Assembly: GCA_902594545.1 (NCBI GenBank)
Contig: CACJMO010000007.1
Span: 1 to 46,018 of the forward strand
Reading direction: 5' to 3'
DNA length: 46,018 bases
Source: an uncultured SAR86 cluster bacterium
Lineage (GTDB): Bacteria > Pseudomonadota > Gammaproteobacteria > Magnimaribacterales > Magnimaribacteraceae
Program-made: the position numbers and the translations under genes
Notes under the pieces: model-generated
What the model was told of the DNA's origin: nothing
Databases searched by the model: none
What the model saw: the letters and a program-made list of their open reading frames with translations, nothing else
Part shown: positions 8,625 through 17,242 of the stretch, in pieces
Numbering within the stretch: position 1 is the stretch's first letter
How the letters are laid out: each line of letters opens with the position of its first letter

Positions 8625-9641
8625 TTATTTATCTATGTACGAAAAAGAAATTATATCTCGAGTATTGGTATTTATTTCTTTAAAACTTGAATGGATCTTT
8701 AATAAGCTTTCTAAATCCTTTCTATCTCCGTAATGAGACAACTTAACTTTAACCAGATCGCCTTCAATTCCTGTAAGAGAAAGATCAAAAACTAATACCT
8801 GATCGGCCAACTCTTCTAGCATGGATTCTAAGCCTTGAAAACCTTTGATTTGTTCAAAATAAACAACAGAATTGTTTTGCTTACTTTTATCTACAATTAA
8901 TGATTTGTCTTGATTAACTTTGTTAATTAGTGAGTTTAATGAATCCGCTAAAGAGGAAAAATTCTTCTGTCTTGAAGAAAAACAAACCGGATCTTCTAGA
9001 AGAATGCCAAATTCATTTTCAATTATACAAATCAACCATTCGTCTATGGCATACCTCCTAGATAGCTTATTCATAAATCTGCTTGGTGAAACTGAACTCA
9101 AAGTTTCTGAATAACCTATATCTGTTAAATCCATTAAAGGGTAAGCAAGCCGAGCATTTCTATCCATGGAAAGTGTTTCTAGCTCTATCTTTAGCTTTTC
9201 ACAAGTACCTAAAAACTCTAATTCATTAGTGATGGATTTTTTTTCAATACAAGGAATGTAAGTAAGGATTAAAGGCTTATCTGATAACCAAATAGGGATT
9301 TGAGATTCTGAAAGATAAGTTCTTAGCAAGTTTCCATCAAATATAAATTCTGCTTGAAGTCCCTCAGCTTCATCATTAATCAATTTATATTGATTTACAT
9401 ATCTCTCTGGAGATCTCAATAAGGACCTGATCTTGTTACTATTGGTGATATTTGAATCGCCACTTAAATTGATAGCTAATTTAGATAAGGCCTTTTTCAT
9501 GCCTTTTTGTAAGGAAATTTGATCTGTTCCTTCTATAGACTCCCTTACTTCATAATTTTCTTTGAGAGAATATATTTCTTCCGAATTGATATTGCTGTAC
9601 GCAACCATCAACAAAGTGAAAATAAAATAAATCCTTAACAT
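8625..9641 (-). CDS. DUF2066 family exported protein
   Basis: 338 residues with a cleavable-looking signal sequence (MLRIYFIFTLLMVAYS followed by a polar region). No catalytic motif is visible. The length, the region after the signal (about 24-110) and above all the position between purM and hda match the DUF2066 proteins conserved at this locus in many gammaproteobacteria. Their function is unknown; an envelope role is suggested only by the export signal. It is the first gene of the minus-strand unit with pgsA and hda, and is divergent from purM with 63 bases between, where promoters for both sides must lie. Confidence 0.8.
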   Translation of the reverse strand: MLRIYFIFTLLMVAYSNINSEEIYSLKENYEVRESIEGTDQISLQKGMKKALSKLAINLSGDSNITNSNKIRSLLRSPERYVNQYKLINDEAEGLQAEFIFDGNLLRTYLSESQIPIWLSDKPLILTYIPCIEKKSITNELEFLGTCEKLKIELETLSMDRNARLAYPLMDLTDIGYSETLSSVSPSRFMNKLSRRYAIDEWLICIIENEFGILLEDPVCFSSRQKNFSSLADSLNSLINKVNQDKSLIVDKSKQNNSVVYFEQIKGFQGLESMLEELADQVLVFDLSLTGIEGDLVKVKLSHYGDRKDLESLLKIHSSFKEINTNTRDIISFSYIDK

Positions 9642-9704
9642 GTCTTTTAATCAAGAAGTATCTTTATAAGATTGGTAAAATGAATCCAATAATCCCATAA
9701 GTAG

Positions 9705-10784
9705 ATGACAACAAACGATAAAAAACAAGAAAAAAACATAAAAGATCATAATTTCTCAGGTGCCACCTATAAAGAGTCAGGTGTTGACGTCGAGGCTGGA
9801 TACGAGCTCATAGACTCAATTAAGCCTTTTGTGGAGAAAACACGCAGACCTGAAATCCTCTCTGGTCTAGGTTCTTTTTCTGCTCTCAGCAGAATTCCTA
9901 AGCATATTGATAATCCTGTTCTTGTTACTTGCACTGATGGAGTAGGAACAAAAATTGAAATAGCTAAAGAAATGGATAACTTTTCAACTATTGGTGTTGA
10001 TCTTGTTGCCATGTGCGTAAATGATCTTATAGTTTGTGGTGCTGAACCACTTGTCTTCTTGGACTACTACGTTACAGATAAGCTGAATGTCGAAACGGCT
10101 TCAACTGTAATCGAAGGAATAGCAAAGGGTTGTGAGCTTGCCAATTGTTCTTTAGCAGGTGGTGAAACAGCTGAGCATCCTGGCAGTTTCCCTGATGATA
10201 GTTTTGACTTAGCAGGTTTTTCTTTAGGAGTAGTTAACGAAAATGAAATTATAGGCCAGGACGGTCCTATGAATAATGATATCTTAATTGGCATTGAGTC
10301 CTCTGGTTTTCACTCCAATGGTTTTTCTTTATTACGAAAAGTGATTAAAGACTACGAAATAGATCTGCATACTCAATGGAAAGGTGAAGAGATAGGAGAA
10401 TTTCTTTTGAAGCCTACTCATATCTATGTATCTGAGATTTTAGCATTGAAAAAAATTGTCTCAATAAATGCAATCTCTCATATAACTGGGGGAGGGTTTA
10501 TCGAAAATATCCCAAGGATGTTAAGTAAACATCAAAAGGCCATTATTAAACATGAATTCAGTGACTGGCCAGCAGGAAAATACTTCGAATGGCTTATGCA
10601 AACAGCAGATATCCCTAAAGAAAATATGCTTGATACCTTTAATTGCGGAGTTGGGCTAGTCTTATCTGTTGAAGAAGCCGATGAGGAAAATGTGTTGGGC
10701 GCTTTAAATCAGAGGTATTTTGCGAAACGCATTGGTAGAATTGAAGATAAAGAAGAGAACGAAGAGCCTATTGTTTTTGTCTAA
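9705..10784 (+). CDS. purM: Phosphoribosylformylglycinamidine cyclo-ligase (AIR synthetase)
   Basis: 359 residues, the full PurM length. The N-terminal segment SGATYKESGVDVEAG and the motifs VTCTDGVGTK, MCVNDL, GGETAEHPG and HITGGGF are all characteristic. The enzyme closes the imidazole ring of 5-aminoimidazole ribotide in purine synthesis, using ATP, in the cytosol. The start is the ATG at 9705, placing the conserved glycine-rich segment at the expected distance. purN follows six bases after the stop, so the pair forms the usual purMN operon, here extended by the DUF3108 gene. Confidence 0.98.
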   Translation: MTTNDKKQEKNIKDHNFSGATYKESGVDVEAGYELIDSIKPFVEKTRRPEILSGLGSFSALSRIPKHIDNPVLVTCTDGVGTKIEIAKEMDNFSTIGVDLVAMCVNDLIVCGAEPLVFLDYYVTDKLNVETASTVIEGIAKGCELANCSLAGGETAEHPGSFPDDSFDLAGFSLGVVNENEIIGQDGPMNNDILIGIESSGFHSNGFSLLRKVIKDYEIDLHTQWKGEEIGEFLLKPTHIYVSEILALKKIVSINAISHITGGGFIENIPRMLSKHQKAIIKHEFSDWPAGKYFEWLMQTADIPKENMLDTFNCGVGLVLSVEEADEENVLGALNQRYFAKRIGRIEDKEENEEPIVFV

Positions 10785-10790
10785 TTTAAA

Positions 10791-11396
10791 ATGAGTAATT
10801 TCAATGTTGCTGTTCTAATTTCAGGGAATGGATCTAACTTACAAGCCATTATTAATAAATTTCAAAAGGATGAGTCAGTCAATGTCTCTTGTGTAGTAAG
10901 CAATAAAAAAGATGCATATGGCCTTGTTAGAGCTGAAAAAGCTAAGATTGATAATTATTTCGTAGACGATAAAAATTTTTCTTCTCGAGAAGAATTTGAA
11001 CAGGCCGTGATAAATATCCTGGACAAGTATGAACCGGATTTAGTTGTCTTAGCTGGCTTTATGAGGATCCTGAGCGGATTGTTTGTAAATAAATACGAAA
11101 ATAAGCTGATTAATATTCATCCCTCTTTATTACCTAAGTACAAAGGATTGGATACTCATCGTAAAGTTTTAGAAAATCAGGATGAATATCATGGCGTTAC
11201 AGTTCACTTTGTAGATAATACACTCGATGGGGGGCCTATTCTTGCGCAAAGAAGAACTCTTGTTGAAACTCAGGATATTAAAGAATTGGAAGCAAAGATT
11301 CATGAGCTAGAACACGAAATCTATCCTGAAGTAATAAAAGATATAGCTCAAAAACAAATATATGTCCTGAATGGAAAAGTTATAAAGGAAAAATAA
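10791..11396 (+). CDS. purN: Phosphoribosylglycinamide formyltransferase
   Basis: 201 residues. The N-terminal phosphate-binding loop LISGNGSNLQAI and the catalytic block NIHPSLLPKYKGLDTH are present, with the conserved Asn-x-His. HGVTVHFVDNTLDGG supplies the catalytic aspartate. It transfers a formyl group from 10-formyltetrahydrofolate to glycinamide ribonucleotide in purine synthesis. It sits directly behind purM and two bases before the DUF3108 gene, the same order as in Pseudomonas-type genomes. Confidence 0.98.
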   Translation: MSNFNVAVLISGNGSNLQAIINKFQKDESVNVSCVVSNKKDAYGLVRAEKAKIDNYFVDDKNFSSREEFEQAVINILDKYEPDLVVLAGFMRILSGLFVNKYENKLINIHPSLLPKYKGLDTHRKVLENQDEYHGVTVHFVDNTLDGGPILAQRRTLVETQDIKELEAKIHELEHEIYPEVIKDIAQKQIYVLNGKVIKEK

Positions 11397-11398
11397 TT

Positions 11399-12094
11399 AT
11401 GAATAAACTATTGAAGCTTCTATTAACATTTATTTTATTTTCAGGTCATTTAACTGCAACTGATGACATAAAGCCCTCTAGGGCAATTTTAGAGAGCAAC
11501 GTGGGTGAAATGGAAGTTGAGATGAGACTAATGGATGATGGCTCATGGAAACTCACATCCCTATTGGATGGAGGCTCTATTGTAAAAAGAGAGGAATCTG
11601 AAACTTTTGAATTAATCAATAATCAAATTAAACCCTTAACTTATAGATTTAATCAAAGAATTTTATTTAGAAGATACAAAGCGTCTGCAGACTTTGATTG
11701 GGACAAAAATGAAGTCACTTATACAGAAGATAAAGACAATGGCATTGTTGGATTATCCCAAGACGTCTTGGGTCCAAGCTCAGCATCTTTGCAGTTGCGA
11801 TTGGATTTCAGAAAACTGGCCGAACAAGAGATACCTGAAGAGATTACTTATGATGTTTATTGGAAAGGTACAGTCAAGACCCGAAGTTATTCGGTGGATT
11901 TAACTAAAGAATTAATTGAGACTCCAATGGGCTCTTATGAAGCTTATAAGGTATCAAGAAAGTTTGATGAAGGAAGTGAAAGATCACAAATATTTTGGCT
12001 AGCACCTGAATTAGACTATTCAGTCATCAAAATCTATGACAAGAACGATAGAGAGATAGAGATTAAGATTAAGAATTTTGAGGAGTTAAGCTAG
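11399..12094 (+). CDS. DUF3108 domain protein, exported
   Basis: 231 residues with a signal peptide ([20 protein letters not shown], then TDD). The mature part is predicted to be mostly beta strand and contains the DUF3108 features: an early segment about deriving a product from its precursor form ([14 protein letters not shown]), YRFNQR, and the late [17 protein letters not shown] followed by an aromatic FWLAPELDY. The function is unknown; the family is periplasmic and often encoded right after purN, as here. It probably shares the purMN transcript. The stop codon shares the tetranucleotide CTAG with the stop of the convergent dcd. Confidence 0.82.
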   Translation: MNKLLKLLLTFILFSGHLTATDDIKPSRAILESNVGEMEVEMRLMDDGSWKLTSLLDGGSIVKREESETFELINNQIKPLTYRFNQRILFRRYKASADFDWDKNEVTYTEDKDNGIVGLSQDVLGPSSASLQLRLDFRKLAEQEIPEEITYDVYWKGTVKTRSYSVDLTKELIETPMGSYEAYKVSRKFDEGSERSQIFWLAPELDYSVIKIYDKNDREIEIKIKNFEELS

Positions 12095-12660
12095 GCCTTT
12101 GGCAAAGTGACGCCCGTTTGACCTTGATACTTCCCTCCCCTATCTTTATAGCTGATTTCACACTCTTCATCAGATTCAAGAAATAGCATTTGAGCAACTC
12201 CCTCATTTGCGTAAATCTTCGCCGGTAAACTTGTGGTATTGGAAAACTCAAGTGTTACATGCCCTTCCCACTCTGGTTCAAGTGGGGTCACGTTGACTAT
12301 GATTCCGCAACGAGCATAAGTTGATTTTCCAAGACAAATAGTCAACACATTTCTGGGTATTTTAAAGTATTCAATAGTGCTGGCTAAAGCAAATGAATTA
12401 GGTGGAATAACGCATACATCACTTTGTATATCGACGAAGCTATTTTCATCAAATCTTTTTGGATCAACTGTAGCAGAATGAATGTTGGTAAAAACCTTAA
12501 ACTCGTTTGAACATCTAACATCATAACCGTAGGAAGATGTGCCGTAAGAAATAAGTTTTTGGTTATTTTGATCAACTCTAATCTGACCGGCTTCGAAAGG
12601 GTTTATCATTTCATGCTTTTCAGACATTTCCTTTATCCATTTGTCAGATTTAATCGTCAT
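12091..12660 (-). CDS. dcd: dCTP deaminase
   Basis: 189 residues, standard Dcd length. The conserved segments [32 protein letters not shown] and [15 protein letters not shown] are visible. The catalytic glutamate is the one in TLEFSNTT. The trimeric enzyme deaminates dCTP to dUTP, the precursor for dTMP. Nothing in the sequence suggests the bifunctional dUTP-forming-and-hydrolysing form, but that cannot be excluded by eye. It is a single gene, divergent from the M20 peptidase with 73 bases between and overlapping the DUF3108 gene by four bases at its 3' end. Confidence 0.97.
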   Translation of the reverse strand: MTIKSDKWIKEMSEKHEMINPFEAGQIRVDQNNQKLISYGTSSYGYDVRCSNEFKVFTNIHSATVDPKRFDENSFVDIQSDVCVIPPNSFALASTIEYFKIPRNVLTICLGKSTYARCGIIVNVTPLEPEWEGHVTLEFSNTTSLPAKIYANEGVAQMLFLESDEECEISYKDRGGKYQGQTGVTLPKA

Positions 12661-12733
12661 TATTCTTTATATTTATAATTGTTGATTGTTGTATGATACT
12701 TTGAGTGAATAAAAATACATAAACTTTTACCAA

Positions 12734-14023
12734 ATGAAAAAAATCTTCATTCTAATTTTTACATTTTCTATCAATCTGAGTTATTCAAAAGAGATTCAAG
12801 TTAATCTTTTAGAGCTTTACAAAGAATTGCATGCAAATCCTGAGCTTTCTTATCAAGAGTACGAGACTTCAAAAAAATTAGCCTCTTTACTAGAAAGTAT
12901 AGGCTATCAAGTAACTCGAAATGTAGGCGGTAATGGCGTAGTTGCTCTCCTTGAGAATGGGGATGGTAATACAGTTATGTTTAGAGCTGATATGGATGGC
13001 CTGCCTGTCGAAGAAAAAACTGGTGCAAGTTACGCTAGCAAAAATAGGGTAAAAAACCTTGAGGGTGAAGAAGTCTTCACTATGCATGCATGCGGTCATG
13101 ACGTTCATATGACAGTTCTAATAGGTGTCGCCGAATATTTATATAAAAACAAAGACACTTGGCAAGGTAAACTCCTCCTTGTTCTTGAACCTGCTGAAGA
13201 AGTTAGTGGCGGAGCAAGAAATATGATTAAAGACGGTCTTTTTACTAAGTTTCCTAGACCTGACTTCAATTTAGCATTTCATGTAAGTGCGAGTCTTCAG
13301 GCTGGAAAAGTTGGATATCTTCCCGGATGGGCAATGGCCAATGTTGATTCAGTTGACATAACAGTTAAAGGATTGGGTGGTCATGGAGCTTACCCTCATA
13401 CAACAAAAGATCCCATTGTGATCGCTGCAAATATAGTAACTCAATTACAAACAATCGTGAGTCGGCAGATCGCACCCACTGATCCCGCAGTTGTTACAGT
13501 TGGATCAATTCACGGCGGTACTAAACATAATGTAATTCCAAACGAAGTGAAGCTTCAGCTGACTCTTCGGTCTTACACAGATGAAGTTAGAAACCAAACA
13601 CTCTCTTCAATTGAAAGGATTGTTAGAGGTTCTGCAATTTCTGCTGGCTTAACTGAAGAGTATTTTCCAGTAATTGAAATCAAGGATGAATACACTCCTG
13701 CAGTATTTAATAACCCGAGTCTTGTTGAAGAAGTTCAGCGAAGTTTTGTAAATACTTTAGGCGATGACAAAGTTATTCAAGTTTCTCCAGTCATGGGTGG
13801 AGAAGACTTTGGCATGTTCGGGAGAGTGGAACCAATTATACCTACTGCTTTATTTTGGTTAGGAGCAGTGAATAACGAAGTTTACGAAAAAGCAAAAAGA
13901 GATGATCTCACTTTACCTTCATTGCATTCAGATCTATTTCTACCAGATGCTGATCCAGCTATAAATACAGGTGTGGAGGCTATGTCGAATGCAATAGTTG
14001 ATCTATTTGCTAATAAAATCTAA
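12734..14023 (+). CDS. Exported M20-family amidohydrolase (hippurate hydrolase/aminoacylase-like)
   Basis: 429 residues with a signal peptide (MKKIFILIFTFSINLSYS), which is unusual for a family that is often cytosolic. M20D features are clear: LHANPELSYQEYET near the N terminus, the ligand block MHACGHDVHM, LEPAEEVSGGA with its acidic pair, FHVSASLQAG, and the dimerisation-domain segment GGHGAYPH. The C-terminal ligand block is VMGGEDFG. Relatives hydrolyse N-acyl amino acids and related amides using a metal bound to Cys and His. Export suggests scavenging of extracellular N-acyl or peptide nitrogen. It stands alone on the plus strand; its stop overlaps the next minus-strand gene by four bases. 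Confidence 0.88.
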   Translation: MKKIFILIFTFSINLSYSKEIQVNLLELYKELHANPELSYQEYETSKKLASLLESIGYQVTRNVGGNGVVALLENGDGNTVMFRADMDGLPVEEKTGASYASKNRVKNLEGEEVFTMHACGHDVHMTVLIGVAEYLYKNKDTWQGKLLLVLEPAEEVSGGARNMIKDGLFTKFPRPDFNLAFHVSASLQAGKVGYLPGWAMANVDSVDITVKGLGGHGAYPHTTKDPIVIAANIVTQLQTIVSRQIAPTDPAVVTVGSIHGGTKHNVIPNEVKLQLTLRSYTDEVRNQTLSSIERIVRGSAISAGLTEEYFPVIEIKDEYTPAVFNNPSLVEEVQRSFVNTLGDDKVIQVSPVMGGEDFGMFGRVEPIIPTALFWLGAVNNEVYEKAKRDDLTLPSLHSDLFLPDADPAINTGVEAMSNAIVDLFANKI

Positions 14024-14430
14024 AGGGCTCCTAAGTGTTTAGGTCTTATAAACTTGGAAAGTATATAACCTGTTATGAACCAATTTATTGATTCACCGAG
14101 GATTGTAAATAAGCTCCATGTTAAGGAGACTTGAGACCAAAACAAATCTATCTCATCGTAGATCGACAAAGAGCTTCCAAGCAGAAATATGAATAGTATT
14201 CTTTTTTTTGGGTTGTCCAACATAGCCATCACTCTATGCATGATCCAAGTCAGTATACAAATCACAAGAAACTTAAGTGAGAAAGCCCATAGATAGTCCC
14301 AAAGTGATACTTCAAGAACTAACTGAGGAGCATAAGAGGACAGAAAACTATTAAAAGTTATGTAGAAACCAAATACACCTAATAGGAAATTAGAAATCGT
14401 AGCTAAAATCAGGCCAGTAAGTATTCTCAT
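14020..14430 (-). CDS. Small integral membrane protein, unknown function
   Basis: 136 residues with about four hydrophobic segments (approximately residues 4-28, 44-66, 76-90 and 105-126). I recognise no domain and no catalytic motif. The start codon overlaps the recR stop as ATGA, so it is translated in the wake of recR and belongs to the dnaX-recR transcript. That coupling argues for a real gene, although the composition gives no clue to function. Acidic residues in IYDEIDLF between two hydrophobic segments are the only notable charge cluster. Confidence 0.65.
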   Translation of the reverse strand: MRILTGLILATISNFLLGVFGFYITFNSFLSSYAPQLVLEVSLWDYLWAFSLKFLVICILTWIMHRVMAMLDNPKKRILFIFLLGSSLSIYDEIDLFWSQVSLTWSLFTILGESINWFITGYILSKFIRPKHLGAL

Positions 14431-15044
14431 TCAATCTCTTGTCTTAAATTCTGCCGACCACTGAAGGCGTGCATAATTGTTCCACGATCAACATACTCCA
14501 ATTCGCCGCCCAATGGAACTCCTCTAGCTAATTTTGTAATTTTTAAATGCTGCTCATTTTTAAGACTATCAAAAATAAAGTGAGATGTTGTCTCACCTTC
14601 TAGGGTAGAGTTTGTTGCCAATATTATCTCTTCTGTTTCTGATTCTCTGGCTCTAGAGAATAACAAATCTAGTGCAAGTTCATCTGGGCCAATATCGTCT
14701 ATGGGAGATAAATGACCGTGCAAAATGAAATAATGACCCATATATTCATTGCTTTGTTCTATAGCAAAGACATCGGATACTGACTCTACAACACATATTT
14801 GATTTTTATTTCTCTTTTCATTTGAGCATATCTGACAGATTAGTGACTCTGTAAAGATTCTACATTTGGAGCATTTGTCTACACTCTCTAAAGCTTGTTC
14901 TAAAGTTTTTGCTAAAATCAGTCCTCCATTCTTATTCCTTTCAAGAAGATGAAGTACCATTCTTTGGGCAGATTTAGGACCAACACCTGGCAAACATTGA
15001 AAAGCTTCGACAAGTCCATCTACTAGGGGGCTAACCTTACTCAT
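14427..15044 (-). CDS. recR: Recombination mediator RecR
   Basis: 205 residues. The N-terminal helix-hairpin-helix LPGVGPKSAQRM is followed by the four-cysteine zinc finger (CSKCRIF and CQIC, about residues 57-72). A Toprim domain begins at CVVESVSDVFAIE, and the C-terminal LARGVPLGGELEYVD motif is present. With RecF and RecO it loads RecA onto gapped single-stranded DNA coated with SSB. It lies two bases behind dnaX, the universal order. The short YbaB/EbfC gene that often sits between dnaX and recR is absent here. Confidence 0.97.
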   Translation of the reverse strand: MSKVSPLVDGLVEAFQCLPGVGPKSAQRMVLHLLERNKNGGLILAKTLEQALESVDKCSKCRIFTESLICQICSNEKRNKNQICVVESVSDVFAIEQSNEYMGHYFILHGHLSPIDDIGPDELALDLLFSRARESETEEIILATNSTLEGETTSHFIFDSLKNEQHLKITKLARGVPLGGELEYVDRGTIMHAFSGRQNLRQEIE

Positions 15045-15046
15045 AT

Positions 15047-16678
15047 CTACTTAATTGGCTCAATAGTAGATTCAATAACCTTTGCTCCAAATGCCTCTAC
15101 TAAACTTTGAACATTAGGATCTTCCTCTATCTCTTTTTGAGCATTGATTAAATCTTTTTTCTTTTCTTCTTCTTTAATTTGATTTGGAGATTCATCAGAA
15201 TAATCTCCTGACTCAAGAAATAAATCGCACTTAGTCCCAAAATATTCTGTTAAGCCATCTTGTAATTCTTTTCTGTGTTTACCGCTAAAAATAGATAGTT
15301 TTTCGTCCGGCATTGACAGGTAAATTATTGATTCATCTAGCCTCGAAAAATAGCAATGAGAAGCTAATTGTTTAGTTCCTGGATCCAGTTTTAATTTATC
15401 GAAGATTTCTTTCCAATTCTCTGAAGAAATATCTATAGAGTCTTTACTTTCATCTTCCTTTGTAACAGTGATTTCGGAAGTTTCTTCTTTCACAGTATTA
15501 GTTGACTCTTCTGGTATCGCTTTGGATAGAGAATGATCAATAGCTACTTGTTGATCTTTATCGGGCTCAACTTTTTTTTTAGGAGCTACCAAATCATTTG
15601 GGATAAAAGTGGCCATTCTTAACAAAGCCATATCGAATCCACCAGATAAGCTTGGAGCTAATTCCATGTCTCTTTTCGCTATCAGTCCTATCTGATAAAG
15701 AAGCTGAAGATCTTCTTCTGTGAAAAGCTCGAGCAAGACTTGAGCTTCATTCTTATTTAAATCTATTTCACTTATTAATTCTTCGGAAACTTTTGTAAAG
15801 GCTAATAATTGAATAGTCTCTAGAACGATATCCATTAACCTAAAATAGTCGACACTTAGTAAACCTATCTCATTAAGTTTGATTAATAAAGTTTTGGTAT
15901 CTCTTTCGCCAATGAGCTTTAAGAGAGTTATGACATCATCAGAGGGTAAAGTGCCCAGCATCTTAGCTACCCCTTTATCTGTCAAATTTTCTTCACAAAA
16001 AGCTATAGCTTGATCTGTTATGGTTAGAGAGTCTCTGAGGCTGCCCCTGCCAGCTCTGGCAAGCAAATCTATGGCCCCTTCTTCAAATACTATTCCTTCT
16101 TGAGATAGGATAAACGAAAGCCTCTCGCTGAGTTGTTTGTTGGTAAGATTCTTGAGGTTAAATTGAAGGCATCTTGATAGAACAGTTGGAGGAATCTTTT
16201 CTGGTGAAGTAGTTGCGAGAATAAAAATTACATGTTCTGGTGGCTCTTCTAGAGTCTTTAAAAGCATATTAAAACTATGGTTTGAGAGCATATGAACTTC
16301 ATCAAGCAAATAAACTTTATATCTTGAGGAGCTAGGCATATGCATCACCGTTTCCAATAATTGTTTTGTCTCTTCTACTCCTCGATTTGATGCAGCATCT
16401 ATTTCTTGGAAATCCATAAAGCTACCTTCAGTTATAGATTCACAGGTTGAGCATTGATGGCAAGGCTTGGAGTTAAGACCTTCCTCACAATTTAAACTCT
16501 TAGCAAGAATCCTTGCAATAGTAGTTTTCCCAACTCCTCTGGTACCACTTAGAACGTAGGCTTGGTGAACCTTATTATTGTCTAGACTGTTGCCTAGAGC
16601 TTGAACAACATGCTCTTGTCCAACAACTTCAGAGAAGTCGTTAGGTCTCCATTTTCTTGCTAAAACTTGGTAACTCAT
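15047..16678 (-). CDS. dnaX: DNA polymerase III subunit tau (and possibly gamma)
   Basis: 543 residues, shorter than the 643-residue E. coli tau. AAA+ domain: Walker A GTRGVGKT (45-52), zinc-binding cysteines 64, 73, 76 and 79, Walker B LLDEVH (124-129), sensor 1 ATTSPEKIP, and the arginine finger in LSRC (R169). The clamp-loader collar follows to about residue 360. The remaining acidic, lysine-rich linker and C-terminal domain would contact DnaB helicase and the polymerase. At codons 367-369 the gene has AAA AAA AAA. A slip into the -1 frame there adds one serine and meets TGA, giving a 370-residue gamma-like product. recR follows after two bases. Confidence 0.96.
   Translation of the reverse strand: MSYQVLARKWRPNDFSEVVGQEHVVQALGNSLDNNKVHQAYVLSGTRGVGKTTIARILAKSLNCEEGLNSKPCHQCSTCESITEGSFMDFQEIDAASNRGVEETKQLLETVMHMPSSSRYKVYLLDEVHMLSNHSFNMLLKTLEEPPEHVIFILATTSPEKIPPTVLSRCLQFNLKNLTNKQLSERLSFILSQEGIVFEEGAIDLLARAGRGSLRDSLTITDQAIAFCEENLTDKGVAKMLGTLPSDDVITLLKLIGERDTKTLLIKLNEIGLLSVDYFRLMDIVLETIQLLAFTKVSEELISEIDLNKNEAQVLLELFTEEDLQLLYQIGLIAKRDMELAPSLSGGFDMALLRMATFIPNDLVAPKKKVEPDKDQQVAIDHSLSKAIPEESTNTVKEETSEITVTKEDESKDSIDISSENWKEIFDKLKLDPGTKQLASHCYFSRLDESIIYLSMPDEKLSIFSGKHRKELQDGLTEYFGTKCDLFLESGDYSDESPNQIKEEEKKKDLINAQKEIEEDPNVQSLVEAFGAKVIESTIEPIK
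15572..15580 (-). promoter_or_regulatory. dnaX: A9 slip site in dnaX, candidate programmed frameshift or transcriptional slippage
   Basis: On the coding strand nine consecutive A residues form three in-frame lysine codons right after the clamp-loader collar. The -1 frame reads AGT TGA immediately after the run, and the +1 (or minus-one-base) frame also stops within about ten codons. A weak five-base-pair inverted repeat (GTTGA with TCAAC, 12-base loop) abuts the run. E. coli makes gamma by ribosomal slippage on A AAA AAG, and Thermus thermophilus uses an A9 run with transcriptional slippage. Use of this site is inference. Confidence 0.55.
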
Positions 16679-16715
16679 TATTAAGTTATAAGTATAGTTT
16701 AACTGGAATAAACTT

Positions 16716-17177
16716 TTATAAATTTTCCTGATTTAACATCAAAAAGGCATTATCAATATCCTTAAAATCGAATCCTCGATAATTTAAAAATTTTTTTAAC
16801 TTAAGAATATCTTTTGTATCTTCAGGATATTTCCCGTGCAACTTCTTTTTTAATGCCTCAAATGCATAGAAAGACCAATCTGTTTCAGTGTCTAAGGAAT
16901 AAAAGATATTTTCGTTCACTCCTCTTTGAATCAATTCATTCTTTATTCTAAGAGGTCCAAACCCTCTTCTCTTTCTGCTTTGAAAGTAGCTCTCTGCAAA
17001 TCTTTCATCGCTAAGCAAGCCATCTTGTTCAAGCCCTTCAATGACCTCCTTGAGCATTTCAATCGATTCGACACGTCGAGACATCTTTTGATAGATTTCT
17101 TTCGATGAATGCTCACGTCTAGACAAGAAGTCCATAATCTTTAATCGGATAGATTTTGATTCATCCAGAATTTTCAC
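16716..17177 (-). CDS. recX: Regulatory protein RecX
   Basis: 153 residues, in the normal RecX range, all helical. Conserved RecX segments are seen: an N-terminal LSRREHSSKEIYQKM repeat, LEQDGLLSDERFAESYF in the middle, and SRKRRGFGPLRIKNEL. RecX binds RecA filaments and limits their growth. No recA lies next to it, although recA-recX is the common arrangement. It sits 37 bases upstream of dnaX on the same strand. It is divergent from the iron alcohol dehydrogenase gene, 65 bases away. Confidence 0.9.
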   Translation of the reverse strand: MKILDESKSIRLKIMDFLSRREHSSKEIYQKMSRRVESIEMLKEVIEGLEQDGLLSDERFAESYFQSRKRRGFGPLRIKNELIQRGVNENIFYSLDTETDWSFYAFEALKKKLHGKYPEDTKDILKLKKFLNYRGFDFKDIDNAFLMLNQENL

Positions 17178-17242
17178 ATTTAAAGTATATTCTTTATTAC
17201 AATATTTAAAACGTTGAAATCAACATTATTGAGGGGGAAATA

